Assembly: GCA_009741485.1 (NCBI GenBank)
Contig: CM019238.1
Coordinates: forward strand, 8,909,477 to 8,973,476
Source of the DNA: Malurus cyaneus samueli
Taxonomy: Eukaryota; Chordata; Aves; Passeriformes; Maluridae
Reading direction: 5' to 3'
DNA: 64,000 nucleotides
Numbering within the stretch: position 1 is the stretch's first letter; each line of letters begins with the position of its first letter. The position numbers were made by a program, and so were the translations under genes. Below are positions 38,491 through 49,900 of the stretch, piece after piece. The notes under the pieces are model-generated. The model was not told where the DNA came from. It made no database searches and worked only from the letters and a program-made list of their open reading frames with translations.

Positions 38491-39611
38491 GTAAGAGGGG
38501 TCTGAACCTCAACTAATTAAATGTATAAAACCATGAACCAGTCCTACACAGATCTGCCATAGCCATCATTCTGATTGAAATCGGTTTAAAGAAACAGACA
38601 CAGAATCCGGTCAGGTGTATAAAAGGTGCCTCTGCACCCTGTTTGTCCCACAGAGCATTTGGCACAGCTTTCTATGTGGAAGAAATAACATAGATTAAAT
38701 AATAAATAAATATAAATTAAATATTTTTTAAATATATTAATGTAAATAGTTATAAAAGTTAAATAATAAATATATATATATATATTATATATATATATAC
38801 AAAAAACAGAGACGTCTCAGTCCTAACATATCTTTAGGATGTGTCATATGTGAATTTTGAAGTCAGGAAAGAAAGAAGTGTTTAAAAAATAGAAGGTGTG
38901 AGGGGACAAAGCTATTATTTAGCTTAAGTAATTCTTATATTAAATCTCTTGCCTTTTTGTCTGAGGATTTACATATTTTACCTACTGCTAATGGTGTTTT
39001 TTCTAGAGCTTGCTTCTAACCATCTTCCTAATAAGGTAAAGCTTTCAGATGAGTCTACTATACAAATGTAATTGTTATATTTTTTATGAAAATCAACAGT
39101 TTTTTGCAAAGCCTAAGAGTGTTTCTCTCTAAAATGTCCCAAAGTGAGATGATTATCTAATTTTCAGAGTTGAGGAGTGTAACCTCTCCCATTTGTTCTT
39201 GAAAAAAAAAATCTAGAATGTGTCAACTTTATCTTGATTGTTTTAGGATAATTCATTCTCTGGCTGTAGAATTTATTAAATCAGATTTTCTAAATGAAGA
39301 ATTTAGGTTTGTGACAGAGGAACAGTCTAATTTTCTGAAGATTGTCTAGAGCAAAACCCAGAGAAGGACCAAAATACTTTAAAAAAATGAATAGACCTGC
39401 TGTTCACATTGTAGGCAGTGCCAGGTGTGGCCCCTGCACGCTTGTCATCAAATGGAGAACGATCACAAACACAATGTTCTGGTCACAGCAGCAGGAATAA
39501 ATCTGCCTGGGAGATTTATATGGAACCCACAGGTATCAAGCCATAAGCAAATGTATTTTCATTTGGTACAGAAGTTTGATCCATCTCAGTTTTGTTCTTT
39601 TCTTTTTTAAG
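38491..39611 (+). other. Teneurin intron, 1,121 bp, upstream of the microexon
   Basis: The intron holds an AT-rich block with an alternating AT microsatellite (38695-38801) and ends in a strong polypyrimidine tract (TTTTGTTCTTTTCTTTTTTAAG). I see no TGC motif in the last 50 bases before the acceptor. Confidence 0.65.
38695..38801. repeat. AT-rich block with (TA)n microsatellite
   Basis: A run of AAATA and AAATT words passes into alternating TA with one short interruption, ending near 38800. It lies about 200 bases after the EGF6-7 exon and is likely length-variable. Confidence 0.9.
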
Positions 39612-39635
39612 CTCACTACTTAGATGCTGTTCAAG
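39612..39635 (+). CDS. TENM1: Teneurin 24-nt microexon between EGF7 and EGF8
   Basis: This exon is only 24 nt, with phase 1 at both ends, and encodes residues 416-423, AHYLDAVQ. Teneurins have a short alternatively spliced insert between EGF7 and EGF8 (often called splice site A) that starts AHYLD, and this matches it in place and sequence. Including or skipping it keeps the frame. Both splice sites are strong: a long T/C tract ending TTTTTTAAG| and a donor CAAG|GTAAGT. The insert lengthens the linker between EGF7 and EGF8 and, in the family, changes ectodomain geometry and dimer contacts. Whether it is alternative in this species cannot be told from genomic sequence. Confidence 0.9.
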
Positions 39636-40698
39636 GTAAGTTTTTCATATCAGCATTCCAAAAAAAAGAAAGGAAAATATACAAAAGTATTGGGAATTGA
39701 GTGTTTTCTGTTACCCATTTTGTTTGAGCTTCTGTACTGCTAAGTTCCCAGAATAGATGACACATTTGTTTATGGAGATGTATGTAGATATATATGCACA
39801 CACAGAGACAGAGAGAGATTTACAGCAGAAAATGCAGTTTTTAATAAGTAATGTGCTCAACTCATTTGCAAAGTTGCAGCAATGTAAGCATGTTTTACAG
39901 GGCCGTCTGATGTGCTGTGTTAGGCACATTTTCTGGTCTTGTTTACCATCCAAAGTAATGCCAGAGCTGAGGACTTGCTAAAAAGCTTGTGTTGATACTG
40001 TCTCCCATGAGAACAAAAAAAAAAAAATTTTTGTCATTTATGCTTGAAGTAGGTTTCTTTTGATGGAGGAGTACTCTTGCCTTCTAAAGCTGTCTGTGCC
40101 AGATGTGATCTAGTTCTCTTCAAGTCATTTGATACAAGAGTTAAATTTGCTGTTGCTTTGTGTCTGGTGCTGTTCATTTGATTCCCGTGCCTTGCCGCAG
40201 GTCCTGCTCCTTCATGTCAGTGCAGAACCTTCCCCCAGTGTGACAGCAGTCCCTGAGCCTGGACCACTCTGAGCACAGCCCTTCCAAAAACACTGCTCCC
40301 TGAAATACAATTAGTTCAGAAAAAAACCTAAGTGCTTATTTTCTGCTTCTTATTTTATTTCTTCAGTATTTATTGAAATGTCTATTTATTAGATAATAAG
40401 AAAAGCATGTAGGCATTCATTTTATTGCCTTTATAGACTTAGAGGATAACCACACACAGCAGCAAATTATAATCATGTACAAGAAATTAATTAACTCAGC
40501 AGGACAGTGATTCAAAGTGGAAAAACATCCACATTACCCAAAAGAGCTCTCACATCCTGCCCTTTCCCCCAGAAAGAGGCAAATAATTGGCTTTTGCAGT
40601 ATATTTGATGGTTGCCAAGTTCATGCTGTTTTAGAGTAGCATCTTCCAGAACTCCATGTGAGAAAATGCTGCTGCCCATCTCCAGTTTATCTGAGCAA

Positions 40699-40745
40699 GA
40701 GGGTCAGACTCTGATCCCCTTTCTGAGGGTCAGACTCTGATCCCC
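40699..40745. repeat. Two-copy 26-bp tandem duplication
   Basis: GAGGGTCAGACTCTGATCCC occurs twice with a 26-base offset, the copies being identical over at least this part. It is intronic and looks like a recent local duplication. Confidence 0.85.
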
Positions 40746-40975
40746 CCTGACTGCAGATGTGATGGACAAATTGTGCCAAGGGTGAGAAGGAGGGACATCA
40801 CGTGTCTCATGTGCAGTTGCCAGGAAATGTTCTGCATGTGGGGCTGTGAATCACAGCCTGACAGACCAGACTCTCCAACTGGCTCCTCCAAAGTCCATTT
40901 GGAGCATCCTGGGGCTGTCAGACACTGATTCTTCTTTCTTCCCCAAAAAACCCCTCTCTGATAGCACCTATGTGT

Positions 40976-41001
40976 TGATGATCAGTATCAGCTGATCATC
41001 A
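40976..41001. repeat. Perfect 10-bp hairpin
   Basis: TGATGATCAG and CTGATCATCA pair around a 6-base loop. It is located between the microexon and the EGF8 exon. Confidence 0.85.
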
Positions 41002-41908
41002 GAGGGGCTTTCAGACTCTCTGTGTCCACACTGGCAAAAAGAAAGGAGCCCTCTTAGAAGTGATGCCACTCACTCTGTCAGGTTCTTTGCCAAGCTTTAT
41101 CCATGTCCTTTGGCTCCACGTGTGACACAGTGAGGATCTGACAAATGTCTGAGCTGGCACTGCACTGTGCAAGCAGATGGACATGAGTGCACTCATCCAA
41201 GAGACCATTCCTCTGTCACTCTTGCAGCAAGGAATCTAGATGTGAATATCCAAATTACTGTTGATCCAGAGCTTGCAGGTACAATATGGAGAGGATGCTC
41301 CAGACCTGGTTCCAGGGCCTGTTGGAATCAGCTGTAAGGGAAGAAAGTGGAGCAGGACATTGTGGAAAGAGTTGTGTTGTACCATAAATCAAACTGGCTT
41401 TTGCTCAGTCAGATGAGTATTTATGAACAGAATAAAAAGGTCACTTCCACTCCCTGCAATGTGTAGGATTATGTCCACAGATGCCAGTTTGTCATTTAGA
41501 CAATATTTTCCATGTGTATCTTTGATATAAATCTTGATTATGTGTATGATGCTGTTAGTGAAAAATAATAAACTACAGTTTATTTTTCAATAAATAGAGA
41601 AAGAGACGGACATGACTTTAGAACTTTATAACATGGCTTCACTCACTTTTTTCCTGTGCATAAAATATTTCACATTAAAAAAAACAATCCTCATTCCTCA
41701 CTGAGAAACTACCTTTGGGCAAACAAAGGGAAGGACCAGGTTGGGGAGTTTTCCATATTCAGCCAGAAAAGTAAGTGGTTTGCAAGCTGTCATCATTTGA
41801 AGGCAGTAAGTATAGCGCTAGAAACAGGAATGTTAATGAATATTTGAAACTGTAAAAGAAGAGAAAAAATCCCTCCATGAAGGTTTTGGTTTACGTTTTC
41901 TATTTTAG

Positions 41909-42055
41909 ATGGTTGCCCAGGTCTCTGCTATGGAAATGGGAGGTGCACTCTGGATCAGAATGGATGGCACTGTGTTTGTCAAGTGGGCTGGAGTGGCTCG
42001 GGATGTAACGTTGTCATGGAAATGGTGTGTGGAGATAACCTGGACAATGATGGAG
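41909..42055 (+). CDS. TENM1: Teneurin exon: EGF repeat 8 and start of the Cys-rich region
   Basis: This 147-nt exon has phase 1 at both ends and encodes residues 424-472. EGF8 starts [19 protein letters not shown] and has six cysteines with a longer third loop than EGF1-7. It is followed by [16 protein letters not shown], the start of the Cys-rich segment. The exon stops inside an acidic motif (D-N-L-D-N-D-G, then D-G on the next exon) that looks like a calcium-binding loop. The acceptor TTCTATTTTAG| is good and the donor TGGAG|GTATGA is moderate. The next coding exon is 10.7 kb away. Confidence 0.94.
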
Positions 42056-42751
42056 GTATGATACATAATTCATGTGTCTCTGTATCTGTCACATCCTTGA
42101 CTGCCATTTAAATCCATGGTTTTGGTGTGTGCTTCCCTGTTTATCACAAAATGTCAGTGTTTGTCTGTTTGCTCAAGACAGTTGTTCCACTGAGTTCATC
42201 TGAAGCAGCACAGTGAGGGAGCAGCCTCTTGTGCTGGGTGCTGCTAAAAGCAGAACGTGTCTGTGGCCATATCTACCACCCCAGCAGTTGGGTTTTTCTT
42301 ATAAAAAAACCAAAACAAAAGTGTAATAAGTACCATAAACAGAGCCCTGTACTGAAATCATCATTTGCTCTTTTCTGCTGGTTGAATTTGGCACTAGGTG
42401 CTCCCTATCTCAGACCTCTGTGGTATGGATTTCATTCTAAGGTTGTGCAAGTTTTAGGTTTGAGTTCTTTCATAAGTTGGTCTCTGCTTCCTTCCCTGTA
42501 GTGTGTTCCAATACATGAGCTGAGGCATTTTTTTTTAAGAAAAAACATCCAGACTGTATTTCAAACTTGTCATTGGGAGAGAAACCACAATACTCCTCAC
42601 TGGTTGCTCTCAGAGTTAATTATTTTTCCTACCTGTTTTAGGAGTACTCATTTACTGAACAGTCAAGGAATATTGCTTTTCTGTCCTCCACCTACTACCA
42701 GCCTTTACCATGTGTTTGTCCCATCCTCAGAGCCTCACAGCTTTCTCCTTC

Positions 42752-42890
42752 AGAGGGTGGTTCAAGGCCAGGTTGGATGAGGCTTTGAGAAACCTGCTCT
42801 AGTGGAAGGTGTCCCTGCCCATGGCAGGGGGCTGGAACAAGATGATGTTTAAAGTCCCTATCCACCCAAAACATTCTATGATTTTATGAT
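42752..42890 (+). mobile_element. CR1 LINE 3' end, plus strand
   Basis: GTTCAAGGCCAGGTTGGATG, then GTGTCCCTGCCCATGGCAGG, and a tail ACATTCTATGATTTTATGAT are the sense-strand 3' end of CR1 with its short tail repeat. Only about 140 bases remain. It sits directly beside an older CR1 fragment in the opposite orientation. Confidence 0.88.
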
Positions 42891-42924
42891 CAGCCCCAAG
42901 CACAGTTATATTTTTTCCTTAGAC

Positions 42925-43090
42925 TTTACTGTGTCACACCTGAAGACCACAACAGTGTCCTGGGTGAGATCTCATACTCTACTCTAGGGGCAAACCTTGC
43001 TGTAATCATTGCCTGTTTCATTCTAGGTCATTGATAAATTAAGCTTGATGTGGGTCCAAGAACTGAGGTCACTGTGGGACCTCAATAGAA
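42925..43090 (-). mobile_element. Decayed CR1-like reverse-transcriptase fragment
   Basis: On the minus strand the stretch around 43018-43080 reads EVPQ, a stop, then a degenerate run ending FINDLE. This fits the CR1-type reverse-transcriptase motif VPQG...FNIFINDL with stops inside. The limits are approximate and no function remains. Conservation of the motif frame over about 20 codons is the main evidence. Confidence 0.5.
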
Positions 43091-46000
43091 ACATTCTGAC
43101 TCAGTGATGATTCCTCATTTACAGATATATTTTCAGACCTTCTGATTTTGTATCCTGTGGGCTCTAAGACCCTGCTGTCCTTTGGCAAAGGTTTCCTCAT
43201 TTCTGAGCCCTATTCAAAATTGCCTTATTCCTCTCATATCCTTCCTTTTCCCCGTTGTTTCCAAGAGGTCCAAGACCCGTGTCCCTGCCCACTGTCTGCA
43301 CTCTCCTACCCTGGTGTGAGTCCCTGTCACACAAGGTCCCACAGCTGGCATCTCTGCCCCCCTGTGCTCTCCCATCTGTCGCTGCTCTCCCCTGCTGTCC
43401 GAGCCACTGACTCACCCGCCTGCGCTCTTAAATCTGCCCCCTAAAACCCTGCTCAGCCTGGAATGTGTGGAAAGCATTTTCTGATGCACTCTCTGAACTG
43501 GCTCTGTATGAACTGCCCTGTATTGTGATTTTGGGTGCTTTATATTCTGCAATAACGGTGAGTTATTGGAAGAGTTGGCAGATTTAACTCTAAATCTCCT
43601 TGAATTTGTCAGTTTAAGGCAGACACTTAACATCATTTCACTGCAGTTTTTAAAAGCAATTTTCTTTTTCCTTTTTAATGGCAACATAACATGGATTAGG
43701 ACAGCTCTGTTGACATTAAAATTAGAGATAAGTGCAGAGAGAAATATTTAATTAATCTGACTGCTACAGATGGGCTAAATGTAATTAAGTTTCCTTCACA
43801 ATCAATTTTGTATAAGAAAATTTTATCTACATATTATAAGCACTTCTCTCTCTCCATATATATATGAAGTTCATAGGACCTGATTTGGCATAAGTATAAA
43901 TTAGAAAAAATTCCATAAAGTCAGTGGTGTTATACCAATGTGAGATTAATTAGGAAATCAGAAGCTGTGTGTTTCAGGGTTTGTATAGCAACACAACAGG
44001 AAAATCAGGAATTAGGAAGGAGGTGAGCCATTACCTCTTAAGTCCTATTTGCTGGGAGGCTGAGTATTAGACTGTGAGAAATTTATGGTGACAGAGCAAG
44101 TTTCCATCTATCAAGCTACAGAGCTGGATTAGGTTCATCAGGATGGAAGCTGTGAGCATTTTCAGCTGCAGCTGAGGTGGGTTAAGAGCTTGCACTCACT
44201 TGAGTTAAGGAAACACAGCTGACAGGTGGTACCTTCCTAAACCCTTAGGATGTGTTCAGTCAGAGATCATGCTCTAGATGTGATTTAGTGTCCTTGTGTA
44301 GTCCAAACAATGGAATTCTCACCCAGCAAAGGTCTTAATCATTCCAGCTGTGTTCACAAGTCAAACATCTGTGTCTGAGTCCTTAGGACTCTTACTGTGC
44401 TTCAAGTTCATTAGGACAAGGTCACCACCAAAGCAAAGCTGTAGTAAACTTGAACAATTATTATTTCTAACTCTAGCTTTAGGGCTTAGAGGGATAATTC
44501 TGTGTAGTTGTCAGTTATATTTTTGTTGACTTGTTACATGGTGCTTTCAGGGACCAAAAAATTGAGGTTTTTTAATCATTTAAAACCATGTTCATATACA
44601 TGAGAGAAAAAGCAGATTAGTCCCAACTGTGAAGATCAAAAAATATCATTTATTTGTCTTGGGGAAGTGTTAGTGTTACAGTTTGGCCTGTATTAAGATC
44701 ACAAAAGCTTTGGCAGGGGGAAAGTCTTCAGTTCATTTTTAAGGAGTGATACAACAGTATAAAGAAAAGCCATAAGGATATTCACAGGCGTTCTGGTCCT
44801 GCAGCCACTGAAGCACTGAGATCCCCTCGGTGCAGTTACTCCTGGTAGTAGGATTAAACACTGTGGAACTGTTCTCCTGGGCAGGGAGAGTACAATTTCT
44901 TTTAGAGCCCCGTTAGGATTCGCTGCACTTATTCCCTGGCTGTGCCATAACTGCCTCTCCCATTCCAGCTCATAACTCTCTGTTAGCTTTTTCCTGCTTG
45001 CAGACTTAAGGGCATGTTTACCTGTTCAAATATCACTACAAATATCAGTGAAAAGGTCTTAGCATTATAACAGATGCACGATGGCTTGGTTTGCACTTGC
45101 TCTCGTGGAGTGCTTCTGCGGTCTGTTAGCAGTGTGATGTCCATTAAAAAATGCCAAGGAGTCAAGCAGGTGTCCTTTGCAGTGGGGCCTTTCCCTCGCT
45201 GTGGCTTGCCTCAGATTAATTTCCCATTCCTTATTCTTCTTCTTTCACTGTCAGGACTGGCACAATTTCAGTTTATAAGATGGCCATTCCGCTCATCTGA
45301 GCAGCTCCTTTCCTCCTGTCCTGACACTAATTTAGACTCGTTGGGAGCTCCAGAAGATCTCTGGAAAGCTCTGCTGAGCTTTTTGCAGGCAGGTGCCTGT
45401 GTCCTGGGGTGGGAGGCAGAGCACACTGAGATGTGGGGACACACAGGGCATCCACAGGTCACACCCCACTCAGTTGTAGCCAAGCTACAATTTGTCTGGT
45501 TTTTGGACATACATTTTACCCATCTGCTGCATAAACAGGTCTTTGTCTCGAGCTGAAAGCTGCAGCCTGTCACTCCCATTAGTTTCTTTGATACAGATCT
45601 CTTTTAAATTTGCCTGCATTTCCTTTTATCGCTTTTCTTTCATGAATCAATCTTGCCTGTTTGTTTTTAGGGAAAGTACTGTTTACTACAAGCTTTGAAT
45701 TCTTTTCCAAATATGCCTTCAGTCACTTCAGACAGTTATTGTAGCTTTCTCCAAGCTTTCCCAAGCACAAGGAAATATATGACTCAGCACAGCCTTGGGT
45801 TGATAACCAGTGCTGCTAAAATATTGATGTATTTCTGACCCGTCCATTGGCATCTTAATAACCTATCCATCACAGAGATATTGAGTCCATATATAAGTAA
45901 TATGCTATTATTACCCAATATAAATAATACTGATGGGAATGGTTTTCATTGTTGCTGAGCAGTGAGGACTCCCCAGGGATACTTAGAGTTTCTTAAAACC

Positions 46001-46224
46001 CTGATATATTTGTATTTTCCAGAGTGTGGAAGGCCAGACATTGCTGGTACTCACTGGAAGAAACACTCACAGCCTTTCCATGGCTACATTGATGGGTTTT
46101 CTTATATAAACACCAGTGTTCCCAGTTAACAGCCTCACCGTCTGCTGCATGCTATGTATTATGGATAAAATTTGGGCACTTTGAATTAATGCATATGAAT
46201 AAGCATTAGCGACTCATGACAGTT

Positions 46225-46245
46225 GCTGCTGCTGCTGCTGCTGCT
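46225..46245. repeat. (GCT)7 microsatellite
   Basis: Seven perfect GCT units in the intron after EGF8. It is not in coding sequence. Confidence 0.95.
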
Positions 46246-46525
46246 TAGTCTCTTCTGAAGTTACTCTTTGATTCTGTTTGCTCAGATTCCTGGCAACTCT
46301 AATTAGACTGAACTGAGCCTGTGGTGGATAAAGTCAGCACAGGCAATATTAAAGGAGAAACTTAAATCCCATTTTTTACTTTCTGTGAAAATGTTCTGGA
46401 TGTAGATCTCACAGCTCCATCTCTGGCTGCACTCGCTGGGCTCAGCACAGATGGAGCAGGAATGTACCTGCACACACCCTCTGGTCTGCTGTGCTGCAGT
46501 GAAAATGAAAGTCATTGGTACTTAG

Positions 46526-46975
46526 AGAATTATAGAATATCCTGAATTGAATGGGACCCACAAGAATCATCAAAGTGCAACTCCTGACCCTGCACAGGAC
46601 AGCCCCAAAAATTACACCGTGTGTTTGAGAGTGTTATCCAAAAGCTTCTTGAGCTCTGTCAGGCTTGGTGCTGTGCCAGCTTTCCAGGAGAGCCTGTTCC
46701 AGTTCCCAGCCACCCTCTGGGTGCAGAACCTCTTCCTGACATCCAACCTAAACCTGCCCTGACACAGCTTCATGGTGTTGCCTCTAGTCCTGTGACTGGT
46801 CACCAGAGAGGAGAGATCAGTGCTGTCCCTCTGCAGGTGTTGAAGACCACAATGAGTTCTTCTCTCCAGGCTGAACAAGCCAAGTGACCTCAGCTGCCCC
46901 TCATGTGCTTCCCCTACAGGCTCTTCACCATTTTCACAGCATTTCTCTGGACATTTTCTCATAGCTTTACAGTTT
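46526..46975 (-). mobile_element. CR1 LINE 3' region, minus strand
   Basis: On the plus strand the block reads CTTGAGCTCTGTCAGGCTTG, GAGCCTGTTCCAGTTCCCAG, CTCTTCCTGACATCCAACCT and CTGGTCACCAGAGAGGAGAG. This is an antisense CR1 3' region of a different subfamily from the copy at 28.9 kb. I recall copies like this as frequent in songbird genomes. The far end is diffuse. Confidence 0.85.
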
Positions 46976-49900
46976 CCCTATTTCGTGGTGCCTAAAACTA
47001 ACTACAACACATTGCTCAGAGGTTTGATGCTCCTGTACACGTTAGGATGTGTGTTTGTGAGCACATCTGCATATGTGTTCATGCACCATGTAAGCATCTA
47101 CACCACTTCAAGTAGTATTCTGTGTTTGACATTACCATAAAACTTCCATCCTATTAGTTTACATTAACCAGGTAGTTAATTTCAATACTCTCTTCTGCAT
47201 GTGTGACAAAAGCTTGAAAGGAGAGCTCTGTTCATTTAATGAACTTTTAAGCAGAAGAATAGCAATTTTAAGTTTTATTGCTAACTATTTATGTGTTCCT
47301 CACCAGAACTTAATGGTAGTGGCTGGTTTATTAAAATAACGTGCACCAGCAGCATGGGAGGTAGAGTCTGATTGAATTTTTCATTTTCATAGCCAGTGTC
47401 TAATAAAGTCTCTCAGTGGTTTAATAGAAAAGAAGCTGCTCTGCAGGTTGCTGAGTGCTTCACTGGTGAGCTGGGGAAGCCACCACTGCTGGAATTAGAA
47501 CTGCTGTGTTCCTTACTCCCCTCACCAGTGACCCATGCAGTGCCTCTCTGCTGTCCTTGGGTGCTCCTGAAATTGTATCTAGACAATTTGTACTTATTGT
47601 GAACACGCATCCATTTTCAGCAACATGAGTTATGGTGATATTCCCATATTTGTGGTCATGAATTGCAAGTAATTCAGGGGTAGAGGGGAAGAATAGAGAT
47701 GCTGGCATTTGAAAAGTAGGTGACAGAGCTGTTCATATCAGGCACAAAATGTAGTACTTGGTCCGTGTTCTTGCAATTAACTTAGAGCTGACAAAATGCC
47801 TTTTTCATTTACAACTGTTATTTTATTTTATTGTAATTAAAATCTAACCCAAATGTTATGCAGCACATGGAAAGCTCCAATACAAAACATGGAAAATGCA
47901 CTCACTATGCAGCATTTTCCAGACCTAGAAAGTACAGAGATCTGTATTGCTGGAAGGTAACCAGTGGAGAGGTGGGACCATAGCCACAGTTCCATTGCCA
48001 ATTTTTCTGGCTGCTGAAGGTGATCATACCTGTAAAAGAGAGATTGCTGCCCAGTGTGTACATTAGAAAATGTACAACATGAGCCTTTCATGGCTACAGC
48101 AGACGCATAGCTGAGAAAGTAATTTCACAATGCTTGTGACATTCCTTCCATCATATGGAATAAGGAATATCTATATAAATGTAAAGCAAGGTAATATGTT
48201 TTGTTTGATGGAAAACTTTGTGTGATTCCATTGACACCAACTCCCGACACAATAAATATTAATATCGTTCCTTATAGAAGGCTTCCTGAAAAAAAATCTA
48301 TTCCCCCCCAAAAAAAATGGGAAAATCTTGTCCTAATTCTGTGATCTATTGCAAGGCAGATAGGAGTGGTGTGACTGAAAACAGAGCAACTTGTTTTGGC
48401 ATGTTCTGCCTTCTCTTTGAGGTTGTTTAAATTATTGAAGAGAACTATGAAGTGCTTTCTATCCTGAAGTCGATCTTTGTGAATTCTATTTTAGCAGTGA
48501 TATTAAAATCATTTGAGTTTTCTAATTCACTTGCAAAACAAAAAATCCAGGTTCATCATAATCCTTGCATGCAAAAGAAGGTACCTGGAAGATGGGAAGC
48601 CATAATGTCATACTCATCAAAATGTAAATCACTTTATTACATAATCTGCAGTGCACTGTGAAGGTGCCTGTCTTTTATATAAAATAAATAAAAAAATGCT
48701 AATAACAAACCAAAACCATTTACACATCTGTGATACATTTTAGTCTGCACCTACGCTGTGATGCACTTTGGGGTAATTGACAGTAAAAACTTCAGTGTAC
48801 AGGATCCCCTGCTGTATGAATTACAGCTTTTGCTGTTTGTAGTAGTTTGTTCATACTCCTGACTGTTATCTCCTGAGATTTAAAAGAAACCCTGCTGGTT
48901 TGCTAACACCATGAGCTTTTTAATAGTTGGTTCCTGATATGAAAATTTAGATAAAATTGTGACCATTGGTTGAGAAATGACTAATGTATTTGTAGCATTT
49001 TCAGGTGAATGACTTTGACAATGTAGTTTATAAACAAGATTTATTTGGGTTTTTTTCTGAGTTATTCTCCTGGATTAAAAATCTCATTTCAAATAGGATT
49101 GGCTTGTTGAAAATGTTATCCTCACATGCACTTACTAATATGATTTGCATTATCACAAACTGCCTCCATATGTGGCTTCTGATTCTGTACCAGCCTGTTT
49201 TACCTGGTTCATTTTGATGTCTATCATACTGAATTACAGGAGTTTCTTTGAGGGTTTTAGATTTGGATTTTCTTCCTTTCTTTTGTTTATTTTTTTTCAT
49301 TTAAAACCAATGTCTTGCAAGAGCCTAAAGTGGAACAAAGATTTTATTTTGGCTTAAGAGTTCCCTGTTTGCCCCAAAATAGGTGCTTCATTGTTTTACT
49401 TCTGTACAAAGTGAGTACTCCAAGCCAGTTCCTCTTTTAGATTTTGCCTGGAGAAAAGCTACAAGTTGCATTACTCAGACAGTTGTAGTTAATAATTCTA
49501 AAGTACACACAGCAGTCTGAGCCAAATCTGTGGAGGAGCTGCCATAGAAGAGCTGGTGCTTCTGCACCTCCTGTCTCAGTGCCCATGGAGCATCTTCTCT
49601 GAGCCTAATGTGCTCTGAACTTAGCCTGTGTGTCTTCTCTTTCATCCTGAAAGAGAATGAAGGTTGTGAGGGGAGATTGAAATAAATTCCCATCTGATTA
49701 GGCAAAATATTTTTTACAAAATACAGCATGAGAGAGAAAAAGAACCCATAAATGATAGTCTGTGACCTAGAATACTGCTCTTTTGCATTATTATTGATAT
49801 TTTGGGCAGCAGGTTCTTTCTCTGATGATTTTGTAACCTTTGCTGCCAAGGCTGTAAGCTGTTCCTGGTGAATCCAGCACTTTATACCCTCGTGGTGCTG

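Larger units (their letters stand above)
39636..41908 (+). other. Teneurin intron, 2,273 bp
   Basis: The intron between the microexon and EGF8 contains a two-copy 26-bp tandem duplication (40699-40745) and a perfect 10-bp hairpin (40976-41001). It ends with TTTTCTATTTTAG before the EGF8 exon. I see nothing else I can name. Confidence 0.65.

Noticed and set aside
45074..45556. 160-codon plus-strand open frame in the 10.7-kb intron
   Set aside because: It shows no recognisable domain, no splice context joining it to a teneurin exon, and a composition like the surrounding intron.
46612..46962. Overlapping open frames on both strands
   Set aside because: They lie wholly inside a CR1 3' region, which is non-coding, and its GC-richness explains the lack of stops.
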